Source of the DNA: Cupriavidus sp. U2
GTDB lineage: Bacteria; Pseudomonadota; Gammaproteobacteria; Burkholderiales; Burkholderiaceae
DNA length: 64,000 nt
Assembly: GCF_009663685.2 (NCBI RefSeq)
Contig: NZ_RCOG02000002.1
Coordinates: 443,499-507,498 of the forward strand
Direction of reading: 5' to 3'
Shown here: positions 1 to 9,808 of the stretch, one piece after another
How positions within the stretch are numbered: the stretch's first letter is position 1
Layout: every line of letters starts with the position of its first letter
Made by a program: the position numbers and the translations under genes
The notes under the pieces: generated by a model
What the model saw: only the letters and a program-made list of their open reading frames with translations
The model's database searches: none
What the model was told of the DNA's origin: nothing

Positions 1-1
1 A

Positions 2-283
2 AGCGAGGAGTACCAGGGATTGCTGGCGCGCCACGGCCTGGTTTGCAGCATGAGCCGGTCGGGCGATTGCTGGGATAACGCCGTAGCCGAACGCTTCTTC
101 CTGAACCTGAAGATGGAGCGCGTCTGGCAAAGGCGGTACGCCGACCGCGCCGAAGCCCGGCGCGACATCACACAGTACATCGTGGGCTTCTACAACCCGG
201 TGCGCTTGCATTCGACACTGGGCTACGCGTCGCCAACAGACTACGAGGACAAGTTCCAACAGACCACCCTAACACCTGTCTGA
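2..283 (+). CDS. IS3-family transposase OrfB, C-terminal fragment (cut by window edge)
   Basis: The open frame is already running at base 2, so the real start is upstream of the window. The fragment carries the end of the rve/integrase catalytic core. The motif around WDNAVAERFF supplies the third acidic residue of the DDE triad, and the HSTLGYASPTDYE block is typical of the C-terminus of IS3 OrfB proteins. It acts with OrfA as the copy-out transposase of the element. The frame ends at 283, just before the terminal repeat, as expected for an intact 3' end. The first two catalytic Asp residues are not visible here, so activity cannot be assessed. Confidence 0.9.
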   Translation, partial: SEEYQGLLARHGLVCSMSRSGDCWDNAVAERFFLNLKMERVWQRRYADRAEARRDITQYIVGFYNPVRLHSTLGYASPTDYEDKFQQTTLTPV

Positions 284-301
284 AAAAACTTGACCACTAC
301 A
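277..301 (+). repeat. Right terminal inverted repeat of the IS3 element
   Basis: Immediately after the transposase stop the sequence TGTCTGAAAAAACTTG runs on to GACCACTACA at 301. Read on the minus strand it starts TGTAGTGG, like other IS3 terminal repeats. The matching left repeat is outside the window. Confidence 0.65.
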
Positions 302-336
302 GACAACCTGCAGGCATGGCAGTCTCCAACGGTTTG

Positions 337-378
337 CTCCCCTCTCCCGCAGGGCGGGAGAGGGGCCGGGGGAGAGGG
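337..378. repeat. REP-like palindromic repeat, copy 1
   Basis: CTCCCCTCTCCCGC is followed by GCGGGAGAGGGGCC and then GGGGGAGAGGG. The arms around AGG form a strong stem. The same unit recurs at about 53938, 54011, 57291-57460 and 62910, always between genes. It is an extragenic palindrome of the REP type. Confidence 0.7.
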
Positions 379-401
379 CACGGCGCATCCGGCGCGGGAC
401 G

Positions 402-1094
402 TCATCCACCGGGCAGCGTCCACACCCGCCCGTCACCGACCGGATAGAGCCGCTCGCCCTGCCCCGCCCGCACCGTGGCGTGGCCGGTAAACGCACCGAA
501 CGCCGGCAAGATCATCCCCCGCTCCCCCACCACGAAGCACGGCAGCCGCAGCGCGTCGGCGCCCGTGCCGCGCAGCACGCAGGCCGGATGCAGGTGCCCG
601 GCCAGCGTGTAACCTTCGGCACGCGCGCCCGGTTCGTGGCACAGCGCGAATGGCGGCGCCACCAACGGTTCCGTGGTCACGGCAAAGCCCAGCTCGGCTG
701 GCGGATCGCCCGCGTGCGTGTCGTGATTGCCCCGCACGAGCGTGCAGTGCGCGCGCGACGGCATGGCCCGCCGCCAATCGTGCAGCGCCACTAGCACCGC
801 CGCCGTGCGCGCGGCCCGCGCATGCAGAAAATCGCCCAGGAACACCAGCTCCCGCGCCGGATAGCGCCGCGCCAGGCTCAGCAGGCGGGCCAGGTTGTCG
901 GCCGTGGTGCCATGGGGCACGGGTTGGCCCAGCGCGCGGAACGCGGCCGCCTTGCCGATATGGACATCCGCCACCATCAGCATGGACGCCGATGGCCACC
1001 AGACCGCGTGCTCGGGCAGCAGCCAGACGGTCTCGCCGGCCAGCGTCACGGCCTGGGCCCCGGCCTCGTCCGGTGTCAGGGCAGCCAGGTTCAT
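402..1094 (-). CDS. pdeM: Ligase-associated DNA damage response endonuclease PdeM-like metallophosphoesterase
   Basis: This 230-residue calcineurin-like phosphoesterase has the full metal-binding series: VADVHIG near residue 43, GDFLHA near 97, RGNHDTH near 125 and a late AGHLHP. Members of this family are always found with an ATP-dependent ligase and are thought to act as nucleases or phosphatases in DNA repair. The ATG at 1094 overlaps the helicase stop in an ATGA, so it is translationally coupled as the last gene of the cassette. The open frame continues upstream of this ATG, but that part is the shadow of the helicase gene. The family assignment is firm; the exact substrate is unknown. 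Confidence 0.88.
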   Translation of the reverse strand: MNLAALTPDEAGAQAVTLAGETVWLLPEHAVWWPSASMLMVADVHIGKAAAFRALGQPVPHGTTADNLARLLSLARRYPARELVFLGDFLHARAARTAAVLVALHDWRRAMPSRAHCTLVRGNHDTHAGDPPAELGFAVTTEPLVAPPFALCHEPGARAEGYTLAGHLHPACVLRGTGADALRLPCFVVGERGMILPAFGAFTGHATVRAGQGERLYPVGDGRVWTLPGG

Positions 1095-3790
1095 AACAGC
1101 GGCAGCGGCTTCGACGGCTTGCGTGGCCGCCGGGGCTTGCGCGGGCCGGCCGGCCCTGCGTGGTCCGCCATGCCGAAGCGCGCCAGTTCGGCCACGCGCC
1201 CGGCGTCCACGGCGGGCGGGTTGTCGTGCATCGGTCCGCGGTAGGTACTGCCCTTGCCGCCGGGTTCGTCCTCTGGCTGCGCGGCCGCCTGCTCCAGTTC
1301 GGCCAGCATTCGCGCGATGCGGTCGGCCAGCTTCTCGGTGCTGAGCTTTTCGCGCAGGAACTCCACGATCAGGGGGAAGGCCAGCGGCGATGGCCGTTGC
1401 AGCACGCGCAGGTCGAGCCGCCGCGTCGCCATGCGCTGCAGCGTGTCGGCCAGCCGGTGCGCGTCCAGTTCCTGCATCAGCACCTCGCGCTCGGCCTGGC
1501 CCAGCAGCAGGTTGCCCGGGTCGTGCTTGCGAAACACCTCGTAGAACAGGCTCGACGATGCCTGCAGCTGCCGCGCGCTGTGATGCGCGCCGGGATAGCC
1601 CTGGAAGATCAGGCCCGCTACGCGCGCGATCTCGCGAAAGCGCCGCAGCGACAGTTCGCCGGCGTTGAGGCTCCCCAGCACGTCGGCAGCCAGGTCGCGC
1701 TGGCGCTCTTCGGCCAGCACCCGTGGCAGCCAGTGTGCCCAGTCCACCGGCGCCGACGCCAGCAGTTCCAGCCCGTAGTCGTTCACCGCCACCGAGAACG
1801 TGGCGGGCACCTTCTGGCCCAGGCGCCACGCCAGCAGGCTGCCCAGCCCCAGATGCACCGAACGCCCCGCGAACGGATACAGGAACAGGTGCCAGCCTTC
1901 GCGCGAATGCAGGCTTTCGGCCAGCAGCGTCTGTGGCGTCGGCAGCGCCGACCAGCGCGCCTGCAACGCCACGATCGGCGCGATCAGCGGCAGTTCGGGC
2001 GTGACGGCCGGGTCCAGCCGGCCGGCCTGCACGGCGTCAAGCGTGGTCACCACGGCGTCGGCCAGTTCGGTCGACAGCGGCATCTTGCCGCCGTTCCAGC
2101 GCGGCACCGAGGGCCGCTTGCCCGTGGCGCGCCGCACATAGGCCGTCATCTCCTGCACGCGCACCAGTTCCAGCAGCCGGCCGCCGAACAGGAAGCAGTC
2201 GCCCGGTGCCAGGCGCGCGATGAACCCCTCCTCCACGGTGCCCAGCGATGCCCCGCCGCTACCCGCGCGCGTCCAGAAGCGGACCTGCATCGATGCGTCG
2301 CTGACGATGGTCCCCACGCTCATGCGATGCCGCCGCGCCAGCCGGGCATCGGGCACACGCCAGACGCCCGCATCGTCAGGCATGGCCCGCCGGTAGTCCG
2401 GATACGCGGACAGCGTGGGGCCGCCCTGCCGCACGAATTCCAGGCACCAGCGCCATTCGTCGTCGGTCAGGTTGCGATAGGCCCACGCCTGGCGCACCTC
2501 GGCCAGCAGCGCGTCGGCCCGGAAGCCGCCGCCCAGCGCCACGGTCACCAGATGCTGCGCCAGCACGTCGAGCGGCTTGTCGGGCGATTCGCGAGCCTCG
2601 ATGCGGCCAGCCTCGATCGCCAGGCGCGCCGCCACCGATTCCACCAGTTCCAGGCTGTGCGTGGGCACCACGGTCACGCGCGATGCGCGCCCCGGCGCAT
2701 GCCCCGATCGCCCGGCCCGCTGCAGCAGCCGGGCCACGCCCTTGGGCGAGCCGATCTGCAGCACGCGTTCGACAGGCAGGAAATCCACGCCCAGGTCCAG
2801 GCTCGACGTGCAGACCACGGCACGCAGCGCGCCGTTCTTGAGGTTCAGTTCCACCCATTCGCGCACGGCACGGTCCAGCGAGCCGTGATGCAGCGCGATC
2901 TGCCCGGCCCAGTCGGGCCGCGCGTCGAGCATGGCCTGATACCAGATTTCGGCCTGCGAGCGCGTATTCAGGAAGACCAGCGACGTGCTGCTGGACTCCA
3001 GTTCGCGCAGCACATGCGGCAGCATCGACAGGCCCAGATGGCCGGCCCACGGAAATCGCCCGGCGGCATCGGGCAGCAGCGTATCGACGATCAGCGTCTT
3101 GGGCGTATGGCCGTGCACCAGTACGCGGCGGCGCTCGGGAACACCGGCCAGCAGCACGTCGCGCGCGTGGTCGAGGTTGCCCAGCGTGGCCGACAGGCCC
3201 CAGACGCACAGATCCGGCTGCCATCCATGCAGCCGTGCCAGCGCCAGTTGCACCTGCACGCCGCGCTTGCTGCCGATCAGCTCGTGCCATTCGTCGACCA
3301 CCACCAGCCGCACGCGGCCCAGCGCATCGCGGGCATCGGCCCGGGTCAGCAGCAGCGACAGGCTTTCGGGCGTGGTGACCAGCGCGGTCGGCAGGCGCCT
3401 GGCCTGGGCCGCGCGTTCGCTGCTGCCGGTGTCGCCGGTGCGCAGCGCCACGGTCCAGTCCAGCCCCAGTTCCGCCAGCGGTGCCTGCAGCGCACGCGTG
3501 GTATCGGCGGCCAGCGCGCGCATCGGCGTCAGCCACAGCACGGTCAGCGGGGGCGGCAGCGCGCCCGCCCGCGCCGGCGGCACCGCGTAGGCCAGCAACG
3601 CGCCCAGCCACGCCGCATAGGTCTTGCCGGTGCCCGTGGTGGCGTGCAGCAGCCCGCTCTTGCCTTCGCCGATGGCCTGCCAGACGGCGCGCTGGAAATC
3701 GAACGGCTGCCAGTGCCGTGCCGCGAACAGCGCCGGCAGCGATTCCGCCACCGGCGGGGCCTGGACGAACGGGGCGTCGTCGGCGCTCAT
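1091..3790 (-). CDS. Ligase-associated DEXH-box helicase (Lhr-like)
   Basis: An 899-residue superfamily 2 helicase. The Walker A motif ATTGTGKT lies at about 50-57, and the Walker B variant DEWH at 166-169 marks the Lhr/DEXH type. [12 protein letters not shown] (motif III) and the [11 protein letters not shown] block (motif VI) follow, and then a long winged-helix and Lhr-associated C-terminal region. Lhr proteins are ATP-dependent 3'-5' translocases on single-stranded DNA. This shorter form is the one encoded with the ligase, exonuclease and PdeM, and is inferred to unwind or remodel damaged ends before sealing. The gene overlaps both neighbours by ATGA. Confidence 0.92.
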   Translation of the reverse strand: MSADDAPFVQAPPVAESLPALFAARHWQPFDFQRAVWQAIGEGKSGLLHATTGTGKTYAAWLGALLAYAVPPARAGALPPPLTVLWLTPMRALAADTTRALQAPLAELGLDWTVALRTGDTGSSERAAQARRLPTALVTTPESLSLLLTRADARDALGRVRLVVVDEWHELIGSKRGVQVQLALARLHGWQPDLCVWGLSATLGNLDHARDVLLAGVPERRRVLVHGHTPKTLIVDTLLPDAAGRFPWAGHLGLSMLPHVLRELESSSTSLVFLNTRSQAEIWYQAMLDARPDWAGQIALHHGSLDRAVREWVELNLKNGALRAVVCTSSLDLGVDFLPVERVLQIGSPKGVARLLQRAGRSGHAPGRASRVTVVPTHSLELVESVAARLAIEAGRIEARESPDKPLDVLAQHLVTVALGGGFRADALLAEVRQAWAYRNLTDDEWRWCLEFVRQGGPTLSAYPDYRRAMPDDAGVWRVPDARLARRHRMSVGTIVSDASMQVRFWTRAGSGGASLGTVEEGFIARLAPGDCFLFGGRLLELVRVQEMTAYVRRATGKRPSVPRWNGGKMPLSTELADAVVTTLDAVQAGRLDPAVTPELPLIAPIVALQARWSALPTPQTLLAESLHSREGWHLFLYPFAGRSVHLGLGSLLAWRLGQKVPATFSVAVNDYGLELLASAPVDWAHWLPRVLAEERQRDLAADVLGSLNAGELSLRRFREIARVAGLIFQGYPGAHHSARQLQASSSLFYEVFRKHDPGNLLLGQAEREVLMQELDAHRLADTLQRMATRRLDLRVLQRPSPLAFPLIVEFLREKLSTEKLADRIARMLAELEQAAAQPEDEPGGKGSTYRGPMHDNPPAVDAGRVAELARFGMADHAGPAGPRKPRRPRKPSKPLPLL

Positions 3791-5478
3791 GCCGCGTCCT
3801 TCGCCACGGCCGCCGGCAGCATCGCTTCAAGCGTCTGGAGCGTGTCGGCATCTTCCACGGGCTTGTCGGTGCGCCAGCGCAGCATGCGCGGAAAACGCAC
3901 CGCGATGCCGCTCTTGTGGCGGCCGCTGCGCCCGATGCCCTCGAAGCCCAGTTCGAACACCTGGCTCGGCGTGACGCTGCGCACCGGGCCGAACTGTTCC
4001 ACGGTGGTCCGCCGCACGATGGCGTCCACGGCGCGCATTTCGGCATCGGTCAGCCCCGAATAGGCTTTGGCGAACGGCACCAGCGCGCGGTCGGGCGTGC
4101 CGGGCGGCGCGTTCCAGACCGCGAACGTGAAATCGGTATAGAGGCTGGCGCGGCGCCCATGGCCGCGCTGGGCGTAGACCAGCACGGCGTCCACGGTGTA
4201 GGGGTCGATCTTCCACTTCCACCAGAGGCCCACGTCACGCGTGCGCCCGGCCCCGTAGGCGGCGTCGGCCCCCTTGAGCATGAAGCCCTCCACGCCCAGG
4301 TCGCGCGATGTGTCGCGCAGCCGGGCAAAGTGCGGCCAGTCGTCGGCCTCGACCAGCGGGCTCAGTTCCAGCGCCGGGTGGATGTGGTCGGCCACCACCC
4401 GGGCCAGTTGCGCACGGCGTTCGGCCTGCGGCCGGGCGCGCCAGTCCTGCCCCTGCCATTCCAGCAGGTCATACGCCATCAGGATGGCCGGCGCGTCGCG
4501 CAGCAGCTTCGCGCCCACGGTCTTGCGGCCGATGCGCTGCTGCAGCAACGCGAACGGCTGCACGCGGCCATCGATCCAGACGATGATCTCGCCGTCGAGC
4601 ACGGTGCCGTCCGGCAGCCGCTGCGCCGCGTCGGTCAGCTCCGGAAACCGCTCGGTGATCAGCTCTTCGCCGCGCGACCACAGCCACGTCTGGCCCGCGC
4701 GGCGCACCAGCTGGGCGCGAATGCCATCCCACTTCCATTCCACCTGCCAGCGCGACGGGGCGCCGAGCAAGGCGTCGAATTCCTCGACCGGCGCCTGCAG
4801 CGGATGGGCCAGAAAGAACGGGTATGGCTGGCCGCCGCGCACCGGGCTCCCGCCGCCCGCTTCGCCTTCGGCCCGCTCCGGCGCGATCAGGGCCAGGAAC
4901 CGCTCTGGCGTGGGCAGCGAGCGGATGTCCGTGTAGCCGACCAGGCGCTCGGCCACGCGTTTCGGATCGATACCGGCCACCTCGCCCAGCGCCCGGGTGA
5001 CCAGCAGCTTCGACACCCCCACGCGGAAGCTGCCCGTGATGAGCTTGAACAGCACCAGCCGGCCGCGCGCATCGAGCGGCCGCCACAGCGCGTCCAGCGC
5101 ATCGTTGAGCACCTCGGGCGGCTGGCCGCGCGCCAGCTCGCGTAACGGCAGCACGCGTTGCTCGACCCATTCGGCCAGCCCGGCCGTGTCGACATGATCG
5201 GCGTCGGGCAGCAGCAAGGCGATGGTCTCGGCCAGATCGCCCACGGCCTGGTAGCTTTCCTCGAACAGCCATTCGGGCAGCCCGGCCGCGCGCTGCGCCA
5301 GCGCGCGCAGCGCGGCCACCGGCACGATCTGGCGCGGCTTGCCGCCCGACAGGAAGTAGACTGCCCAGGCGGCGTCGGCCGGCGCGGCGCTGCCAAAGTA
5401 GCGCGCCAGCGCCGCGAGCTTGGCCTTGCTCGACGTGGTGCCGTCGAGTTCGCTGTAGAGGTCGGCAAACGCCTTCAT
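3787..5478 (-). CDS. ATP-dependent DNA ligase (ligase-associated repair cassette)
   Basis: This 563-residue ligase has an N-terminal DNA-binding domain (about 1-200), then the nucleotidyltransferase core. The adenylated lysine is in the motif KWDGIR at K249. Motif III is seen as DGEIIVW, motif IV in the EGFMLKG stretch, and motif V as WWKWK. An OB-fold C-terminus ends the protein. It seals nicks using ATP and works alongside the NAD-dependent LigA that is presumably elsewhere in the genome. It is not of the LigD type, because no Ku or primase domain is present. ATGA overlaps with the genes on both sides indicate one coupled operon. Confidence 0.92.
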   Translation of the reverse strand: MKAFADLYSELDGTTSSKAKLAALARYFGSAAPADAAWAVYFLSGGKPRQIVPVAALRALAQRAAGLPEWLFEESYQAVGDLAETIALLLPDADHVDTAGLAEWVEQRVLPLRELARGQPPEVLNDALDALWRPLDARGRLVLFKLITGSFRVGVSKLLVTRALGEVAGIDPKRVAERLVGYTDIRSLPTPERFLALIAPERAEGEAGGGSPVRGGQPYPFFLAHPLQAPVEEFDALLGAPSRWQVEWKWDGIRAQLVRRAGQTWLWSRGEELITERFPELTDAAQRLPDGTVLDGEIIVWIDGRVQPFALLQQRIGRKTVGAKLLRDAPAILMAYDLLEWQGQDWRARPQAERRAQLARVVADHIHPALELSPLVEADDWPHFARLRDTSRDLGVEGFMLKGADAAYGAGRTRDVGLWWKWKIDPYTVDAVLVYAQRGHGRRASLYTDFTFAVWNAPPGTPDRALVPFAKAYSGLTDAEMRAVDAIVRRTTVEQFGPVRSVTPSQVFELGFEGIGRSGRHKSGIAVRFPRMLRWRTDKPVEDADTLQTLEAMLPAAVAKDAA

Positions 5479-6581
5479 GCGGCGCCCTCCCCGGCCGGTG
5501 CGTCCGCTGTGGCGGCGTCGGAAGCCGGCTCGGCGGCGGCGCCCGTGGCATCGTCGTCGTCGCCGAACTCGGTGCGGAAGCCCTGCGCGTCAAGGCCCTG
5601 CTCGCACAGGTATCGCACCATCACGGGCACGTTGCCATGGGTGACGATCACGCGCGCGGCACCCGTGGCGGCAATGGCCGACAGCAGTCCTGGCCAGTCC
5701 GCGTGGTCGGACAGCGCAAAGCCGCGGTCCACGCCGCGCCGCCGGCGCGTGCCGCGCAATTGCATCCAGCCGCTGGCAAACGCGTCGGACGCCTCGCCAA
5801 AGCGCCGCAGCCAGGTGGATCGCTGCGCCGATGGGGGCGCCAGCACCAGCGCCCGGCGCAGTGCCGGGCTGCGCGCGGGCAGGTCCGCGGTGGCCATGGT
5901 CGGCGGCAAGGCCACGCCGGCTGCTGCGTAAGCGTGATTCAGCGCGGCCATCGCGCCATGGACGACGATTGGGCCCGGCATCGCCAGCGCCGCGCCGGCA
6001 TGGCGCATCAGCCCGTTCAGGATGCGCTGGGCCTTGCCGAATGCGTAGCAGTACAGCACGCTGGCGCGGCCCGCCGCCGCGTTGTCCTGCCACCAGCCGA
6101 AGATCTCGGCCATCAGGGCGGCCTCGCGGGGCCAGCGGTAGACCGGCAGGCCGAACGTACTTTCGGTGATGAACGTGTCACAGCGCACCGGCTCGAACGG
6201 CGCGCAGGTGCCTTCGGGCTCGACCTTGTAGTCGCCCGAGGCCACCCAGACTTGGCCGCCATGTTCCAGCCGTACCTGGGCCGACCCCAGCACGTGCCCG
6301 GCCGGATGCAGGCTCAGCGTCACGCCGTGGTGCGTGATGCGCTGGCCGTATGGCAGCGTATCGAGCGATATCCCCGGCAGGCGTGCCAGCAGCACGCCCC
6401 GGCCCGGTTCGGCGCACAGGTAATGGCCATTGCCGGGGCGGGCATGGTCCGCATGGGCGTGGGTAATGACGGCCCGCGCCACCGGCCGCCAGGGGTCGAT
6501 ATGGAAGTCGCCGGCCGGGCAGTACAGCCCTTGCGGCGTTGCCACGATCAGGTCCGATGTCCTGTCCATCCCGATATCCAT
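5475..6581 (-). CDS. Ligase-associated DNA damage response exonuclease (MBL fold)
   Basis: A 368-residue metallo-beta-lactamase-fold nuclease. The metal motif HAHADH lies at 41-46. Further ligands are in AGHVLGSAQV, ASGDYKVEPEG and SDHADW, the SNM1/CPSF-like layout. The annotated role for this family is end processing in the ligase-associated DNA repair cassette. The last about 25 residues are acidic and low in complexity (GDDDDATGAAAEPAS). Its stop overlaps the ligase start. A second in-frame ATG four codons downstream (MDRTSD) is an alternative start. Confidence 0.88.
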   Translation of the reverse strand: MDIGMDRTSDLIVATPQGLYCPAGDFHIDPWRPVARAVITHAHADHARPGNGHYLCAEPGRGVLLARLPGISLDTLPYGQRITHHGVTLSLHPAGHVLGSAQVRLEHGGQVWVASGDYKVEPEGTCAPFEPVRCDTFITESTFGLPVYRWPREAALMAEIFGWWQDNAAAGRASVLYCYAFGKAQRILNGLMRHAGAALAMPGPIVVHGAMAALNHAYAAAGVALPPTMATADLPARSPALRRALVLAPPSAQRSTWLRRFGEASDAFASGWMQLRGTRRRRGVDRGFALSDHADWPGLLSAIAATGAARVIVTHGNVPVMVRYLCEQGLDAQGFRTEFGDDDDATGAAAEPASDAATADAPAGEGAA

Positions 6582-6587
6582 CCGGAT

Positions 6588-6866
6588 TCAGCCGGGGGCG
6601 CCTTCCTGGCCGGACTTGCCGGCATGCTGGGCGCGGTCGGCCTTGGCCTGGCCGCGGATATTGAGCACGGCCAGCGCGAACTGCAGCAACACCAGCGCCC
6701 AGGCGCCCGTATGCCATCCCCAGCCGACCCACATCGCGTTGCTGACCAGGAAGCCCCAGAACCCCGTCTTGCGGCGGCGTGCCGATTCGCTGCCCACCAG
6801 CCAGGTGGCCAGCACGGTCACAGCCATCGCGGGCCATTGCAGCGCGTCAAGCCAGTCCACAGTCAC
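6588..6866 (-). CDS. Small inner-membrane protein, first gene of the ligase cassette
   Basis: This 92-residue protein is not a family I recognise with certainty. It shows two or three hydrophobic segments (around 10-25, 38-50 and 55-70) separated by a basic loop SARRRKTGFWG, and a hydrophilic Ala/Gly/Gln-rich tail. Its stop lies only 6 bases from the exonuclease start, so it very likely heads the same transcript. Its role in a DNA-repair operon is unexplained. An SD-like GGAGG sits upstream of the ATG. Confidence 0.7.
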   Translation of the reverse strand: MTVDWLDALQWPAMAVTVLATWLVGSESARRRKTGFWGFLVSNAMWVGWGWHTGAWALVLLQFALAVLNIRGQAKADRAQHAGKSGQEGAPG

Positions 6867-7143
6867 CCCTCCTTTGTCCGATGCTACAGACTAGACAGGG
6901 GCGTGCGGCGCCGTCAGCCGGGGCGGTCCCGTTCCCGTGTCGGCGCATTCTCACAAGGGCGACGATGTTACCGATAAGGCGTCTGCGCCGCACCGCGGCC
7001 GGTAACGCCGATTTCGGTTGTGCCGTCAATCAGCCGGACGCCGATAGTGTGAGCTATCAATCTCTCCTAGAATGGGTTGGGATCACCATTCCGCCGCCAC
7101 AGTCCTGCGGCCGGCTCCCCACAACCCCCATCTTAGCCACGCC

Positions 7144-7995
7144 ATGCGGACCGAAAACCTGCGACTTGCCGACCTCCTGCGCACCGGACACGAAGACATC
7201 CTGCACGGCTGGACGGCGGAATACCATAACTATGCCGAGGGCCGCGGCCTGACGCAGAACGTGGCGGCCGAACAGACGGCCATCCTGCAAGGCCTGGAAG
7301 CGGGCCTGCGCGCCGACGGCGACGCCAGCAACTTCAACAACGGCCCGTGGGGCACGTTGCGCGACGCCCTGGCGCACCTGTCCCGCAACCGCGCCGCCCA
7401 GGGCGAGACGGCCGACGTGACCAGCGGCTTCGTGCTGGCGATGAAACGCCCGATCTTCGATGCGCTGCAGCGCCAGACCGGCGGCGTGGACGGCCAGATC
7501 GAAGTGATCTGGACCACCTCGGCCATCGTCGACCGCATGGCGCAGTGGACCGTTTCCGCGTACCAGAAGACGCGCGAGGACATCATCGTGCGCCAGCAGC
7601 ACGAACTGATGGAGCTGTCCACGCCGGTCATCAAGCTGTGGGACGGCGTGCTGGCCGTGCCCGTGATCGGCACGCTGGACAGCAGCCGCGCGCAGATGGT
7701 CATGGAATCGCTGCTCGAACGGCTGGTGGAAACCGGCTCCCCACTGGCCATCATCGACATTACCGGGGTGCCCACCGTGGATACGCTGGTCGCGCAGCAC
7801 CTGATGAAGACCGTGACCGCCATCCGCCTGATGGGCGCCGAAAGCATCATCAGCGGCATCCGGCCGCAGATTGCGCAGACCATCGTGCATCTGGGCATCG
7901 ACCTGCAGGGCATCATCACCAAGTCGACGCTGGCGGACGCGCTGGCCACGGCCATGCGCATGACGGGGCACACGGTGACCCGCGACGCCAACTGA
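7144..7995 (+). CDS. RsbR-like stressosome scaffold protein (RsbRD_N + STAS)
   Basis: A 283-residue protein. Residues 1-145 form an RsbRD_N-type alpha-helical sensor domain (start LADLLRTGHEDIL). A C-terminal STAS domain (about 158-275) has the motifs DITGVPTVDT and GIRPQIAQT. Thr211/Thr214 and Thr246 sit where RsbR paralogues are phosphorylated by RsbT. In known stressosomes RsbR and RsbS form the core that holds the kinase RsbT until stress is sensed. The open frame allows an earlier start at 7072, but family proteins begin near the LADLL block, and a TAGAAT box at 7068-7073 would overlap that earlier start, so 7144 is preferred. It is the first gene of a six-gene run. Confidence 0.85.
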   Translation: MRTENLRLADLLRTGHEDILHGWTAEYHNYAEGRGLTQNVAAEQTAILQGLEAGLRADGDASNFNNGPWGTLRDALAHLSRNRAAQGETADVTSGFVLAMKRPIFDALQRQTGGVDGQIEVIWTTSAIVDRMAQWTVSAYQKTREDIIVRQQHELMELSTPVIKLWDGVLAVPVIGTLDSSRAQMVMESLLERLVETGSPLAIIDITGVPTVDTLVAQHLMKTVTAIRLMGAESIISGIRPQIAQTIVHLGIDLQGIITKSTLADALATAMRMTGHTVTRDAN

Positions 7996-8009
7996 ACCGC
8001 GAGCCAGCC

Positions 8010-8369
8010 ATGGAACGAATTCCAATCCTGCGGATGGGCAAGCACCTGCTCGTCACCATCCAGATCGACATGCAGGACCAGACCGCCCTGCTGCTGCAGG
8101 AAGACCTGGCCACGATGGTCGAGAAAACCGGCGCGCATGGCGTGCTGATCGATGTGTCGGCGCTGGAAATGGTCGATTCCTTCATCGGCCGCATGCTGGT
8201 CAGCATCTCCGACATCAGCCGCATCCTGGGCGCCATGACCGTGGTGGTGGGTATCCGCCCGGCCGTGGCCATCACGCTGGTGGAACTGGGGCTGTCGCTG
8301 GGCGGGGTGAAGACCGCGCTCAACGTGGAACGCGGCATGGCGATGCTCGACGCCGCCCGGGTGCTCTGA
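8010..8369 (+). CDS. rsbS: RsbS-like STAS-domain antagonist
   Basis: A 119-residue single STAS domain. The regulatory serine is in ALEMVDSFIGR at Ser57, matching the site that RsbT phosphorylates in Bacillus RsbS. It is the second core component of the stressosome and sequesters RsbT when unphosphorylated. It lies 14 bases after the RsbR-like gene and one base before the RsbT start, so expression is coupled. The length is normal for the family. Confidence 0.88.
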   Translation: MERIPILRMGKHLLVTIQIDMQDQTALLLQEDLATMVEKTGAHGVLIDVSALEMVDSFIGRMLVSISDISRILGAMTVVVGIRPAVAITLVELGLSLGGVKTALNVERGMAMLDAARVL

Positions 8370-8370
8370 C

Positions 8371-8781
8371 GTGACGACCGAACTTGCCCAGGCGGGCAGC
8401 GCCCCCATCCGCGACGAGCGCGACATCGTGCACGCACGCGCCGTGGTGCGCACACTGACGGCCCAGCTGAAGTTTTCGCTGGTGGAGCAGACTAAGATGA
8501 TTACGGCGGCCAGCGAGCTGGCACGCAATACGATGGTGTACGGCGGCGGCGGCGAGATGCGCTGGGAAATCCTGGCCGAAGGCATCCGGCGCGGGCTGCG
8601 CCTGCATTTCGAGGACCACGGCCCCGGCATTCCCGATGTCGAGCAGGCGCTGGTCGACGGCTGGACCACCGGCAGCGGCCTGGGCATGGGCCTGTCGGGC
8701 ACGCGCCGGCTGGTGAACGAGTTCGAAATCCGCACGCAAGTTGGCGAGGGAACCTGTGTCAGCATCACTCGGTGGAAGTAA
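8371..8781 (+). CDS. rsbT: RsbT-like switch protein / serine-threonine kinase
   Basis: A 136-residue GHKL ATPase with a GTG start. The N-box is ELARNTMVYG, the G1 box DHGPGIPD and the G2 box GSGLGMGLSGTRRL. RsbT phosphorylates RsbS and RsbR and, once released, activates a downstream partner. In Bacillus this is the phosphatase RsbU. No RsbU, RsbV, RsbW or sigma factor follows here; a histidine kinase does. The 3' end overlaps the next gene by 26 bases. Confidence 0.88.
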   Translation: MTTELAQAGSAPIRDERDIVHARAVVRTLTAQLKFSLVEQTKMITAASELARNTMVYGGGGEMRWEILAEGIRRGLRLHFEDHGPGIPDVEQALVDGWTTGSGLGMGLSGTRRLVNEFEIRTQVGEGTCVSITRWK

Positions 8782-9808
8782 GGGCCACGGCCCGCATCAC
8801 GCGGTGCCGATGAGCGACCCCAGCCGCGTGGGCGAAGCCCGGCGCCACGTCGCCGAGATGTCCGCACGGCTGGGGTTCGACGCCATCCAGTGCGGCCGCC
8901 TGGCGGTGGCCGTCAACGAGCTGGGCAACAACCTTGTGCGCCACGCGCAGGGTGGCCGGCTGTTGCTGGCCGCGTGCGAAGTGGACGGCAGCCTGGCCAT
9001 CGAACTGATGTCGATCGACGACGGGCCCGGCATGGCCGACCTGCAGGCCTGCATGCAGGACGGCTACTCCACGGCCGGCAGCGCCGGCCAGGGCCTGGGC
9101 GCTGTCAGCCGGCTGGCCGACGATTTCGATGTGCATACCCATCCGGGCGCGGGCAGCCTGATCCTGGCGCGCTTCTATCGCGACCGCGACGCCGCCGGCA
9201 AGCCGCGCCGGCTGGACGGTGGCTTCGACGTAGGCGCGATCTGCCTGGCCGCCCCCGGCGAGCAGGTCAGCGGCGATGGCTGGGGCGTGGCCGTACACGA
9301 TCGTCGCGCGGACGTGGTGCTGGTGGACGGACTGGGCCACGGGCCCGATGCCGCCGCCGCCGCCACGGCGGCGCTCACGGTGTTCGACCCGCAGCGCGGC
9401 GGCAGCCCGGGGCAATACATCGAACGCGCCCATGCCGCGCTGCGCGGCACGCGTGGCGCCGCCATCGGGGCCTACCGCATCGACGGCGGCACCCAGCGCA
9501 TCCGCTTTGCCGGGGCGGGCAACATCCTGGGCCGCGTGATTTCCGGCATCGCCGACCGCACGCTGGTCAGCCAGAACGGCACGGCCGGCATCCAGATGCG
9601 CTCGGTGCAGGAACAGGAACTGGATTGGCCTGCCCATGCGCTGGTGATCCTGCATTCCGACGGCATCCAGTCGCGCTGGCAGCTCGACGACGCCACCGTG
9701 CTGCAGCGCGACCCGGCCATCGTGGCCGCCTTCGTACTCTGGAAATTCGCCCGCGGGCGGGATGACGCCACCGTGGTGGTGATCCGCCGCGCGAAAGATC
9801 TGAGATGA
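8756..9808 (+). CDS. RsbX-like protein: GHKL ATPase domain fused to SpoIIE/PP2C phosphatase
   Basis: A 350-residue fusion. Residues about 15-135 are a second RsbT-like GHKL domain (NELGNNLVRHA, DDGPGMAD, GQGLGAVSRL). Residues about 150-345 are a PP2C/SpoIIE domain of the RsbX type, with acidic motifs VDGLGHGPDA, HSDGIQ and DDATVVV. RsbX dephosphorylates RsbR and RsbS and so resets the stressosome. The start is taken as GTG 8756 because GAGGG lies five bases upstream. TTG 8741 and ATG 8810 are alternatives; the latter would clip the first strand of the domain. Its stop overlaps the next start (ATGA). Confidence 0.8.
   Translation: MSASLGGSKGHGPHHAVPMSDPSRVGEARRHVAEMSARLGFDAIQCGRLAVAVNELGNNLVRHAQGGRLLLAACEVDGSLAIELMSIDDGPGMADLQACMQDGYSTAGSAGQGLGAVSRLADDFDVHTHPGAGSLILARFYRDRDAAGKPRRLDGGFDVGAICLAAPGEQVSGDGWGVAVHDRRADVVLVDGLGHGPDAAAAATAALTVFDPQRGGSPGQYIERAHAALRGTRGAAIGAYRIDGGTQRIRFAGAGNILGRVISGIADRTLVSQNGTAGIQMRSVQEQELDWPAHALVILHSDGIQSRWQLDDATVLQRDPAIVAAFVLWKFARGRDDATVVVIRRAKDLR

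Larger units (their letters stand above)
1..301 (+). mobile_element. IS3-family insertion sequence, right end only
   Basis: The left edge of the window holds the 3' part of an IS3-family transposase and the right terminal inverted repeat. The element seems to end at 301 with ...CTTGACCACTACA; read on the other strand this is a TGTAGTGGTCAAG-type tip, which fits the TG...CA ends of IS3 elements. The left part of the element lies outside the window, so neither its completeness nor its target duplication can be judged. Confidence 0.85.

Noticed and set aside
1160..4063. A 967-codon plus-strand open frame opposite the helicase and ligase genes.
   Set aside because: It is the antisense shadow of two clear genes, rich in Arg, Gln, His and Ala with no domain or ribosome-binding site; long antisense frames are expected at this GC content.
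7072..7143. An earlier start for the RsbR-like gene.
   Set aside because: The extra 24 residues do not match the family, and a TAGAAT box overlaps this start.
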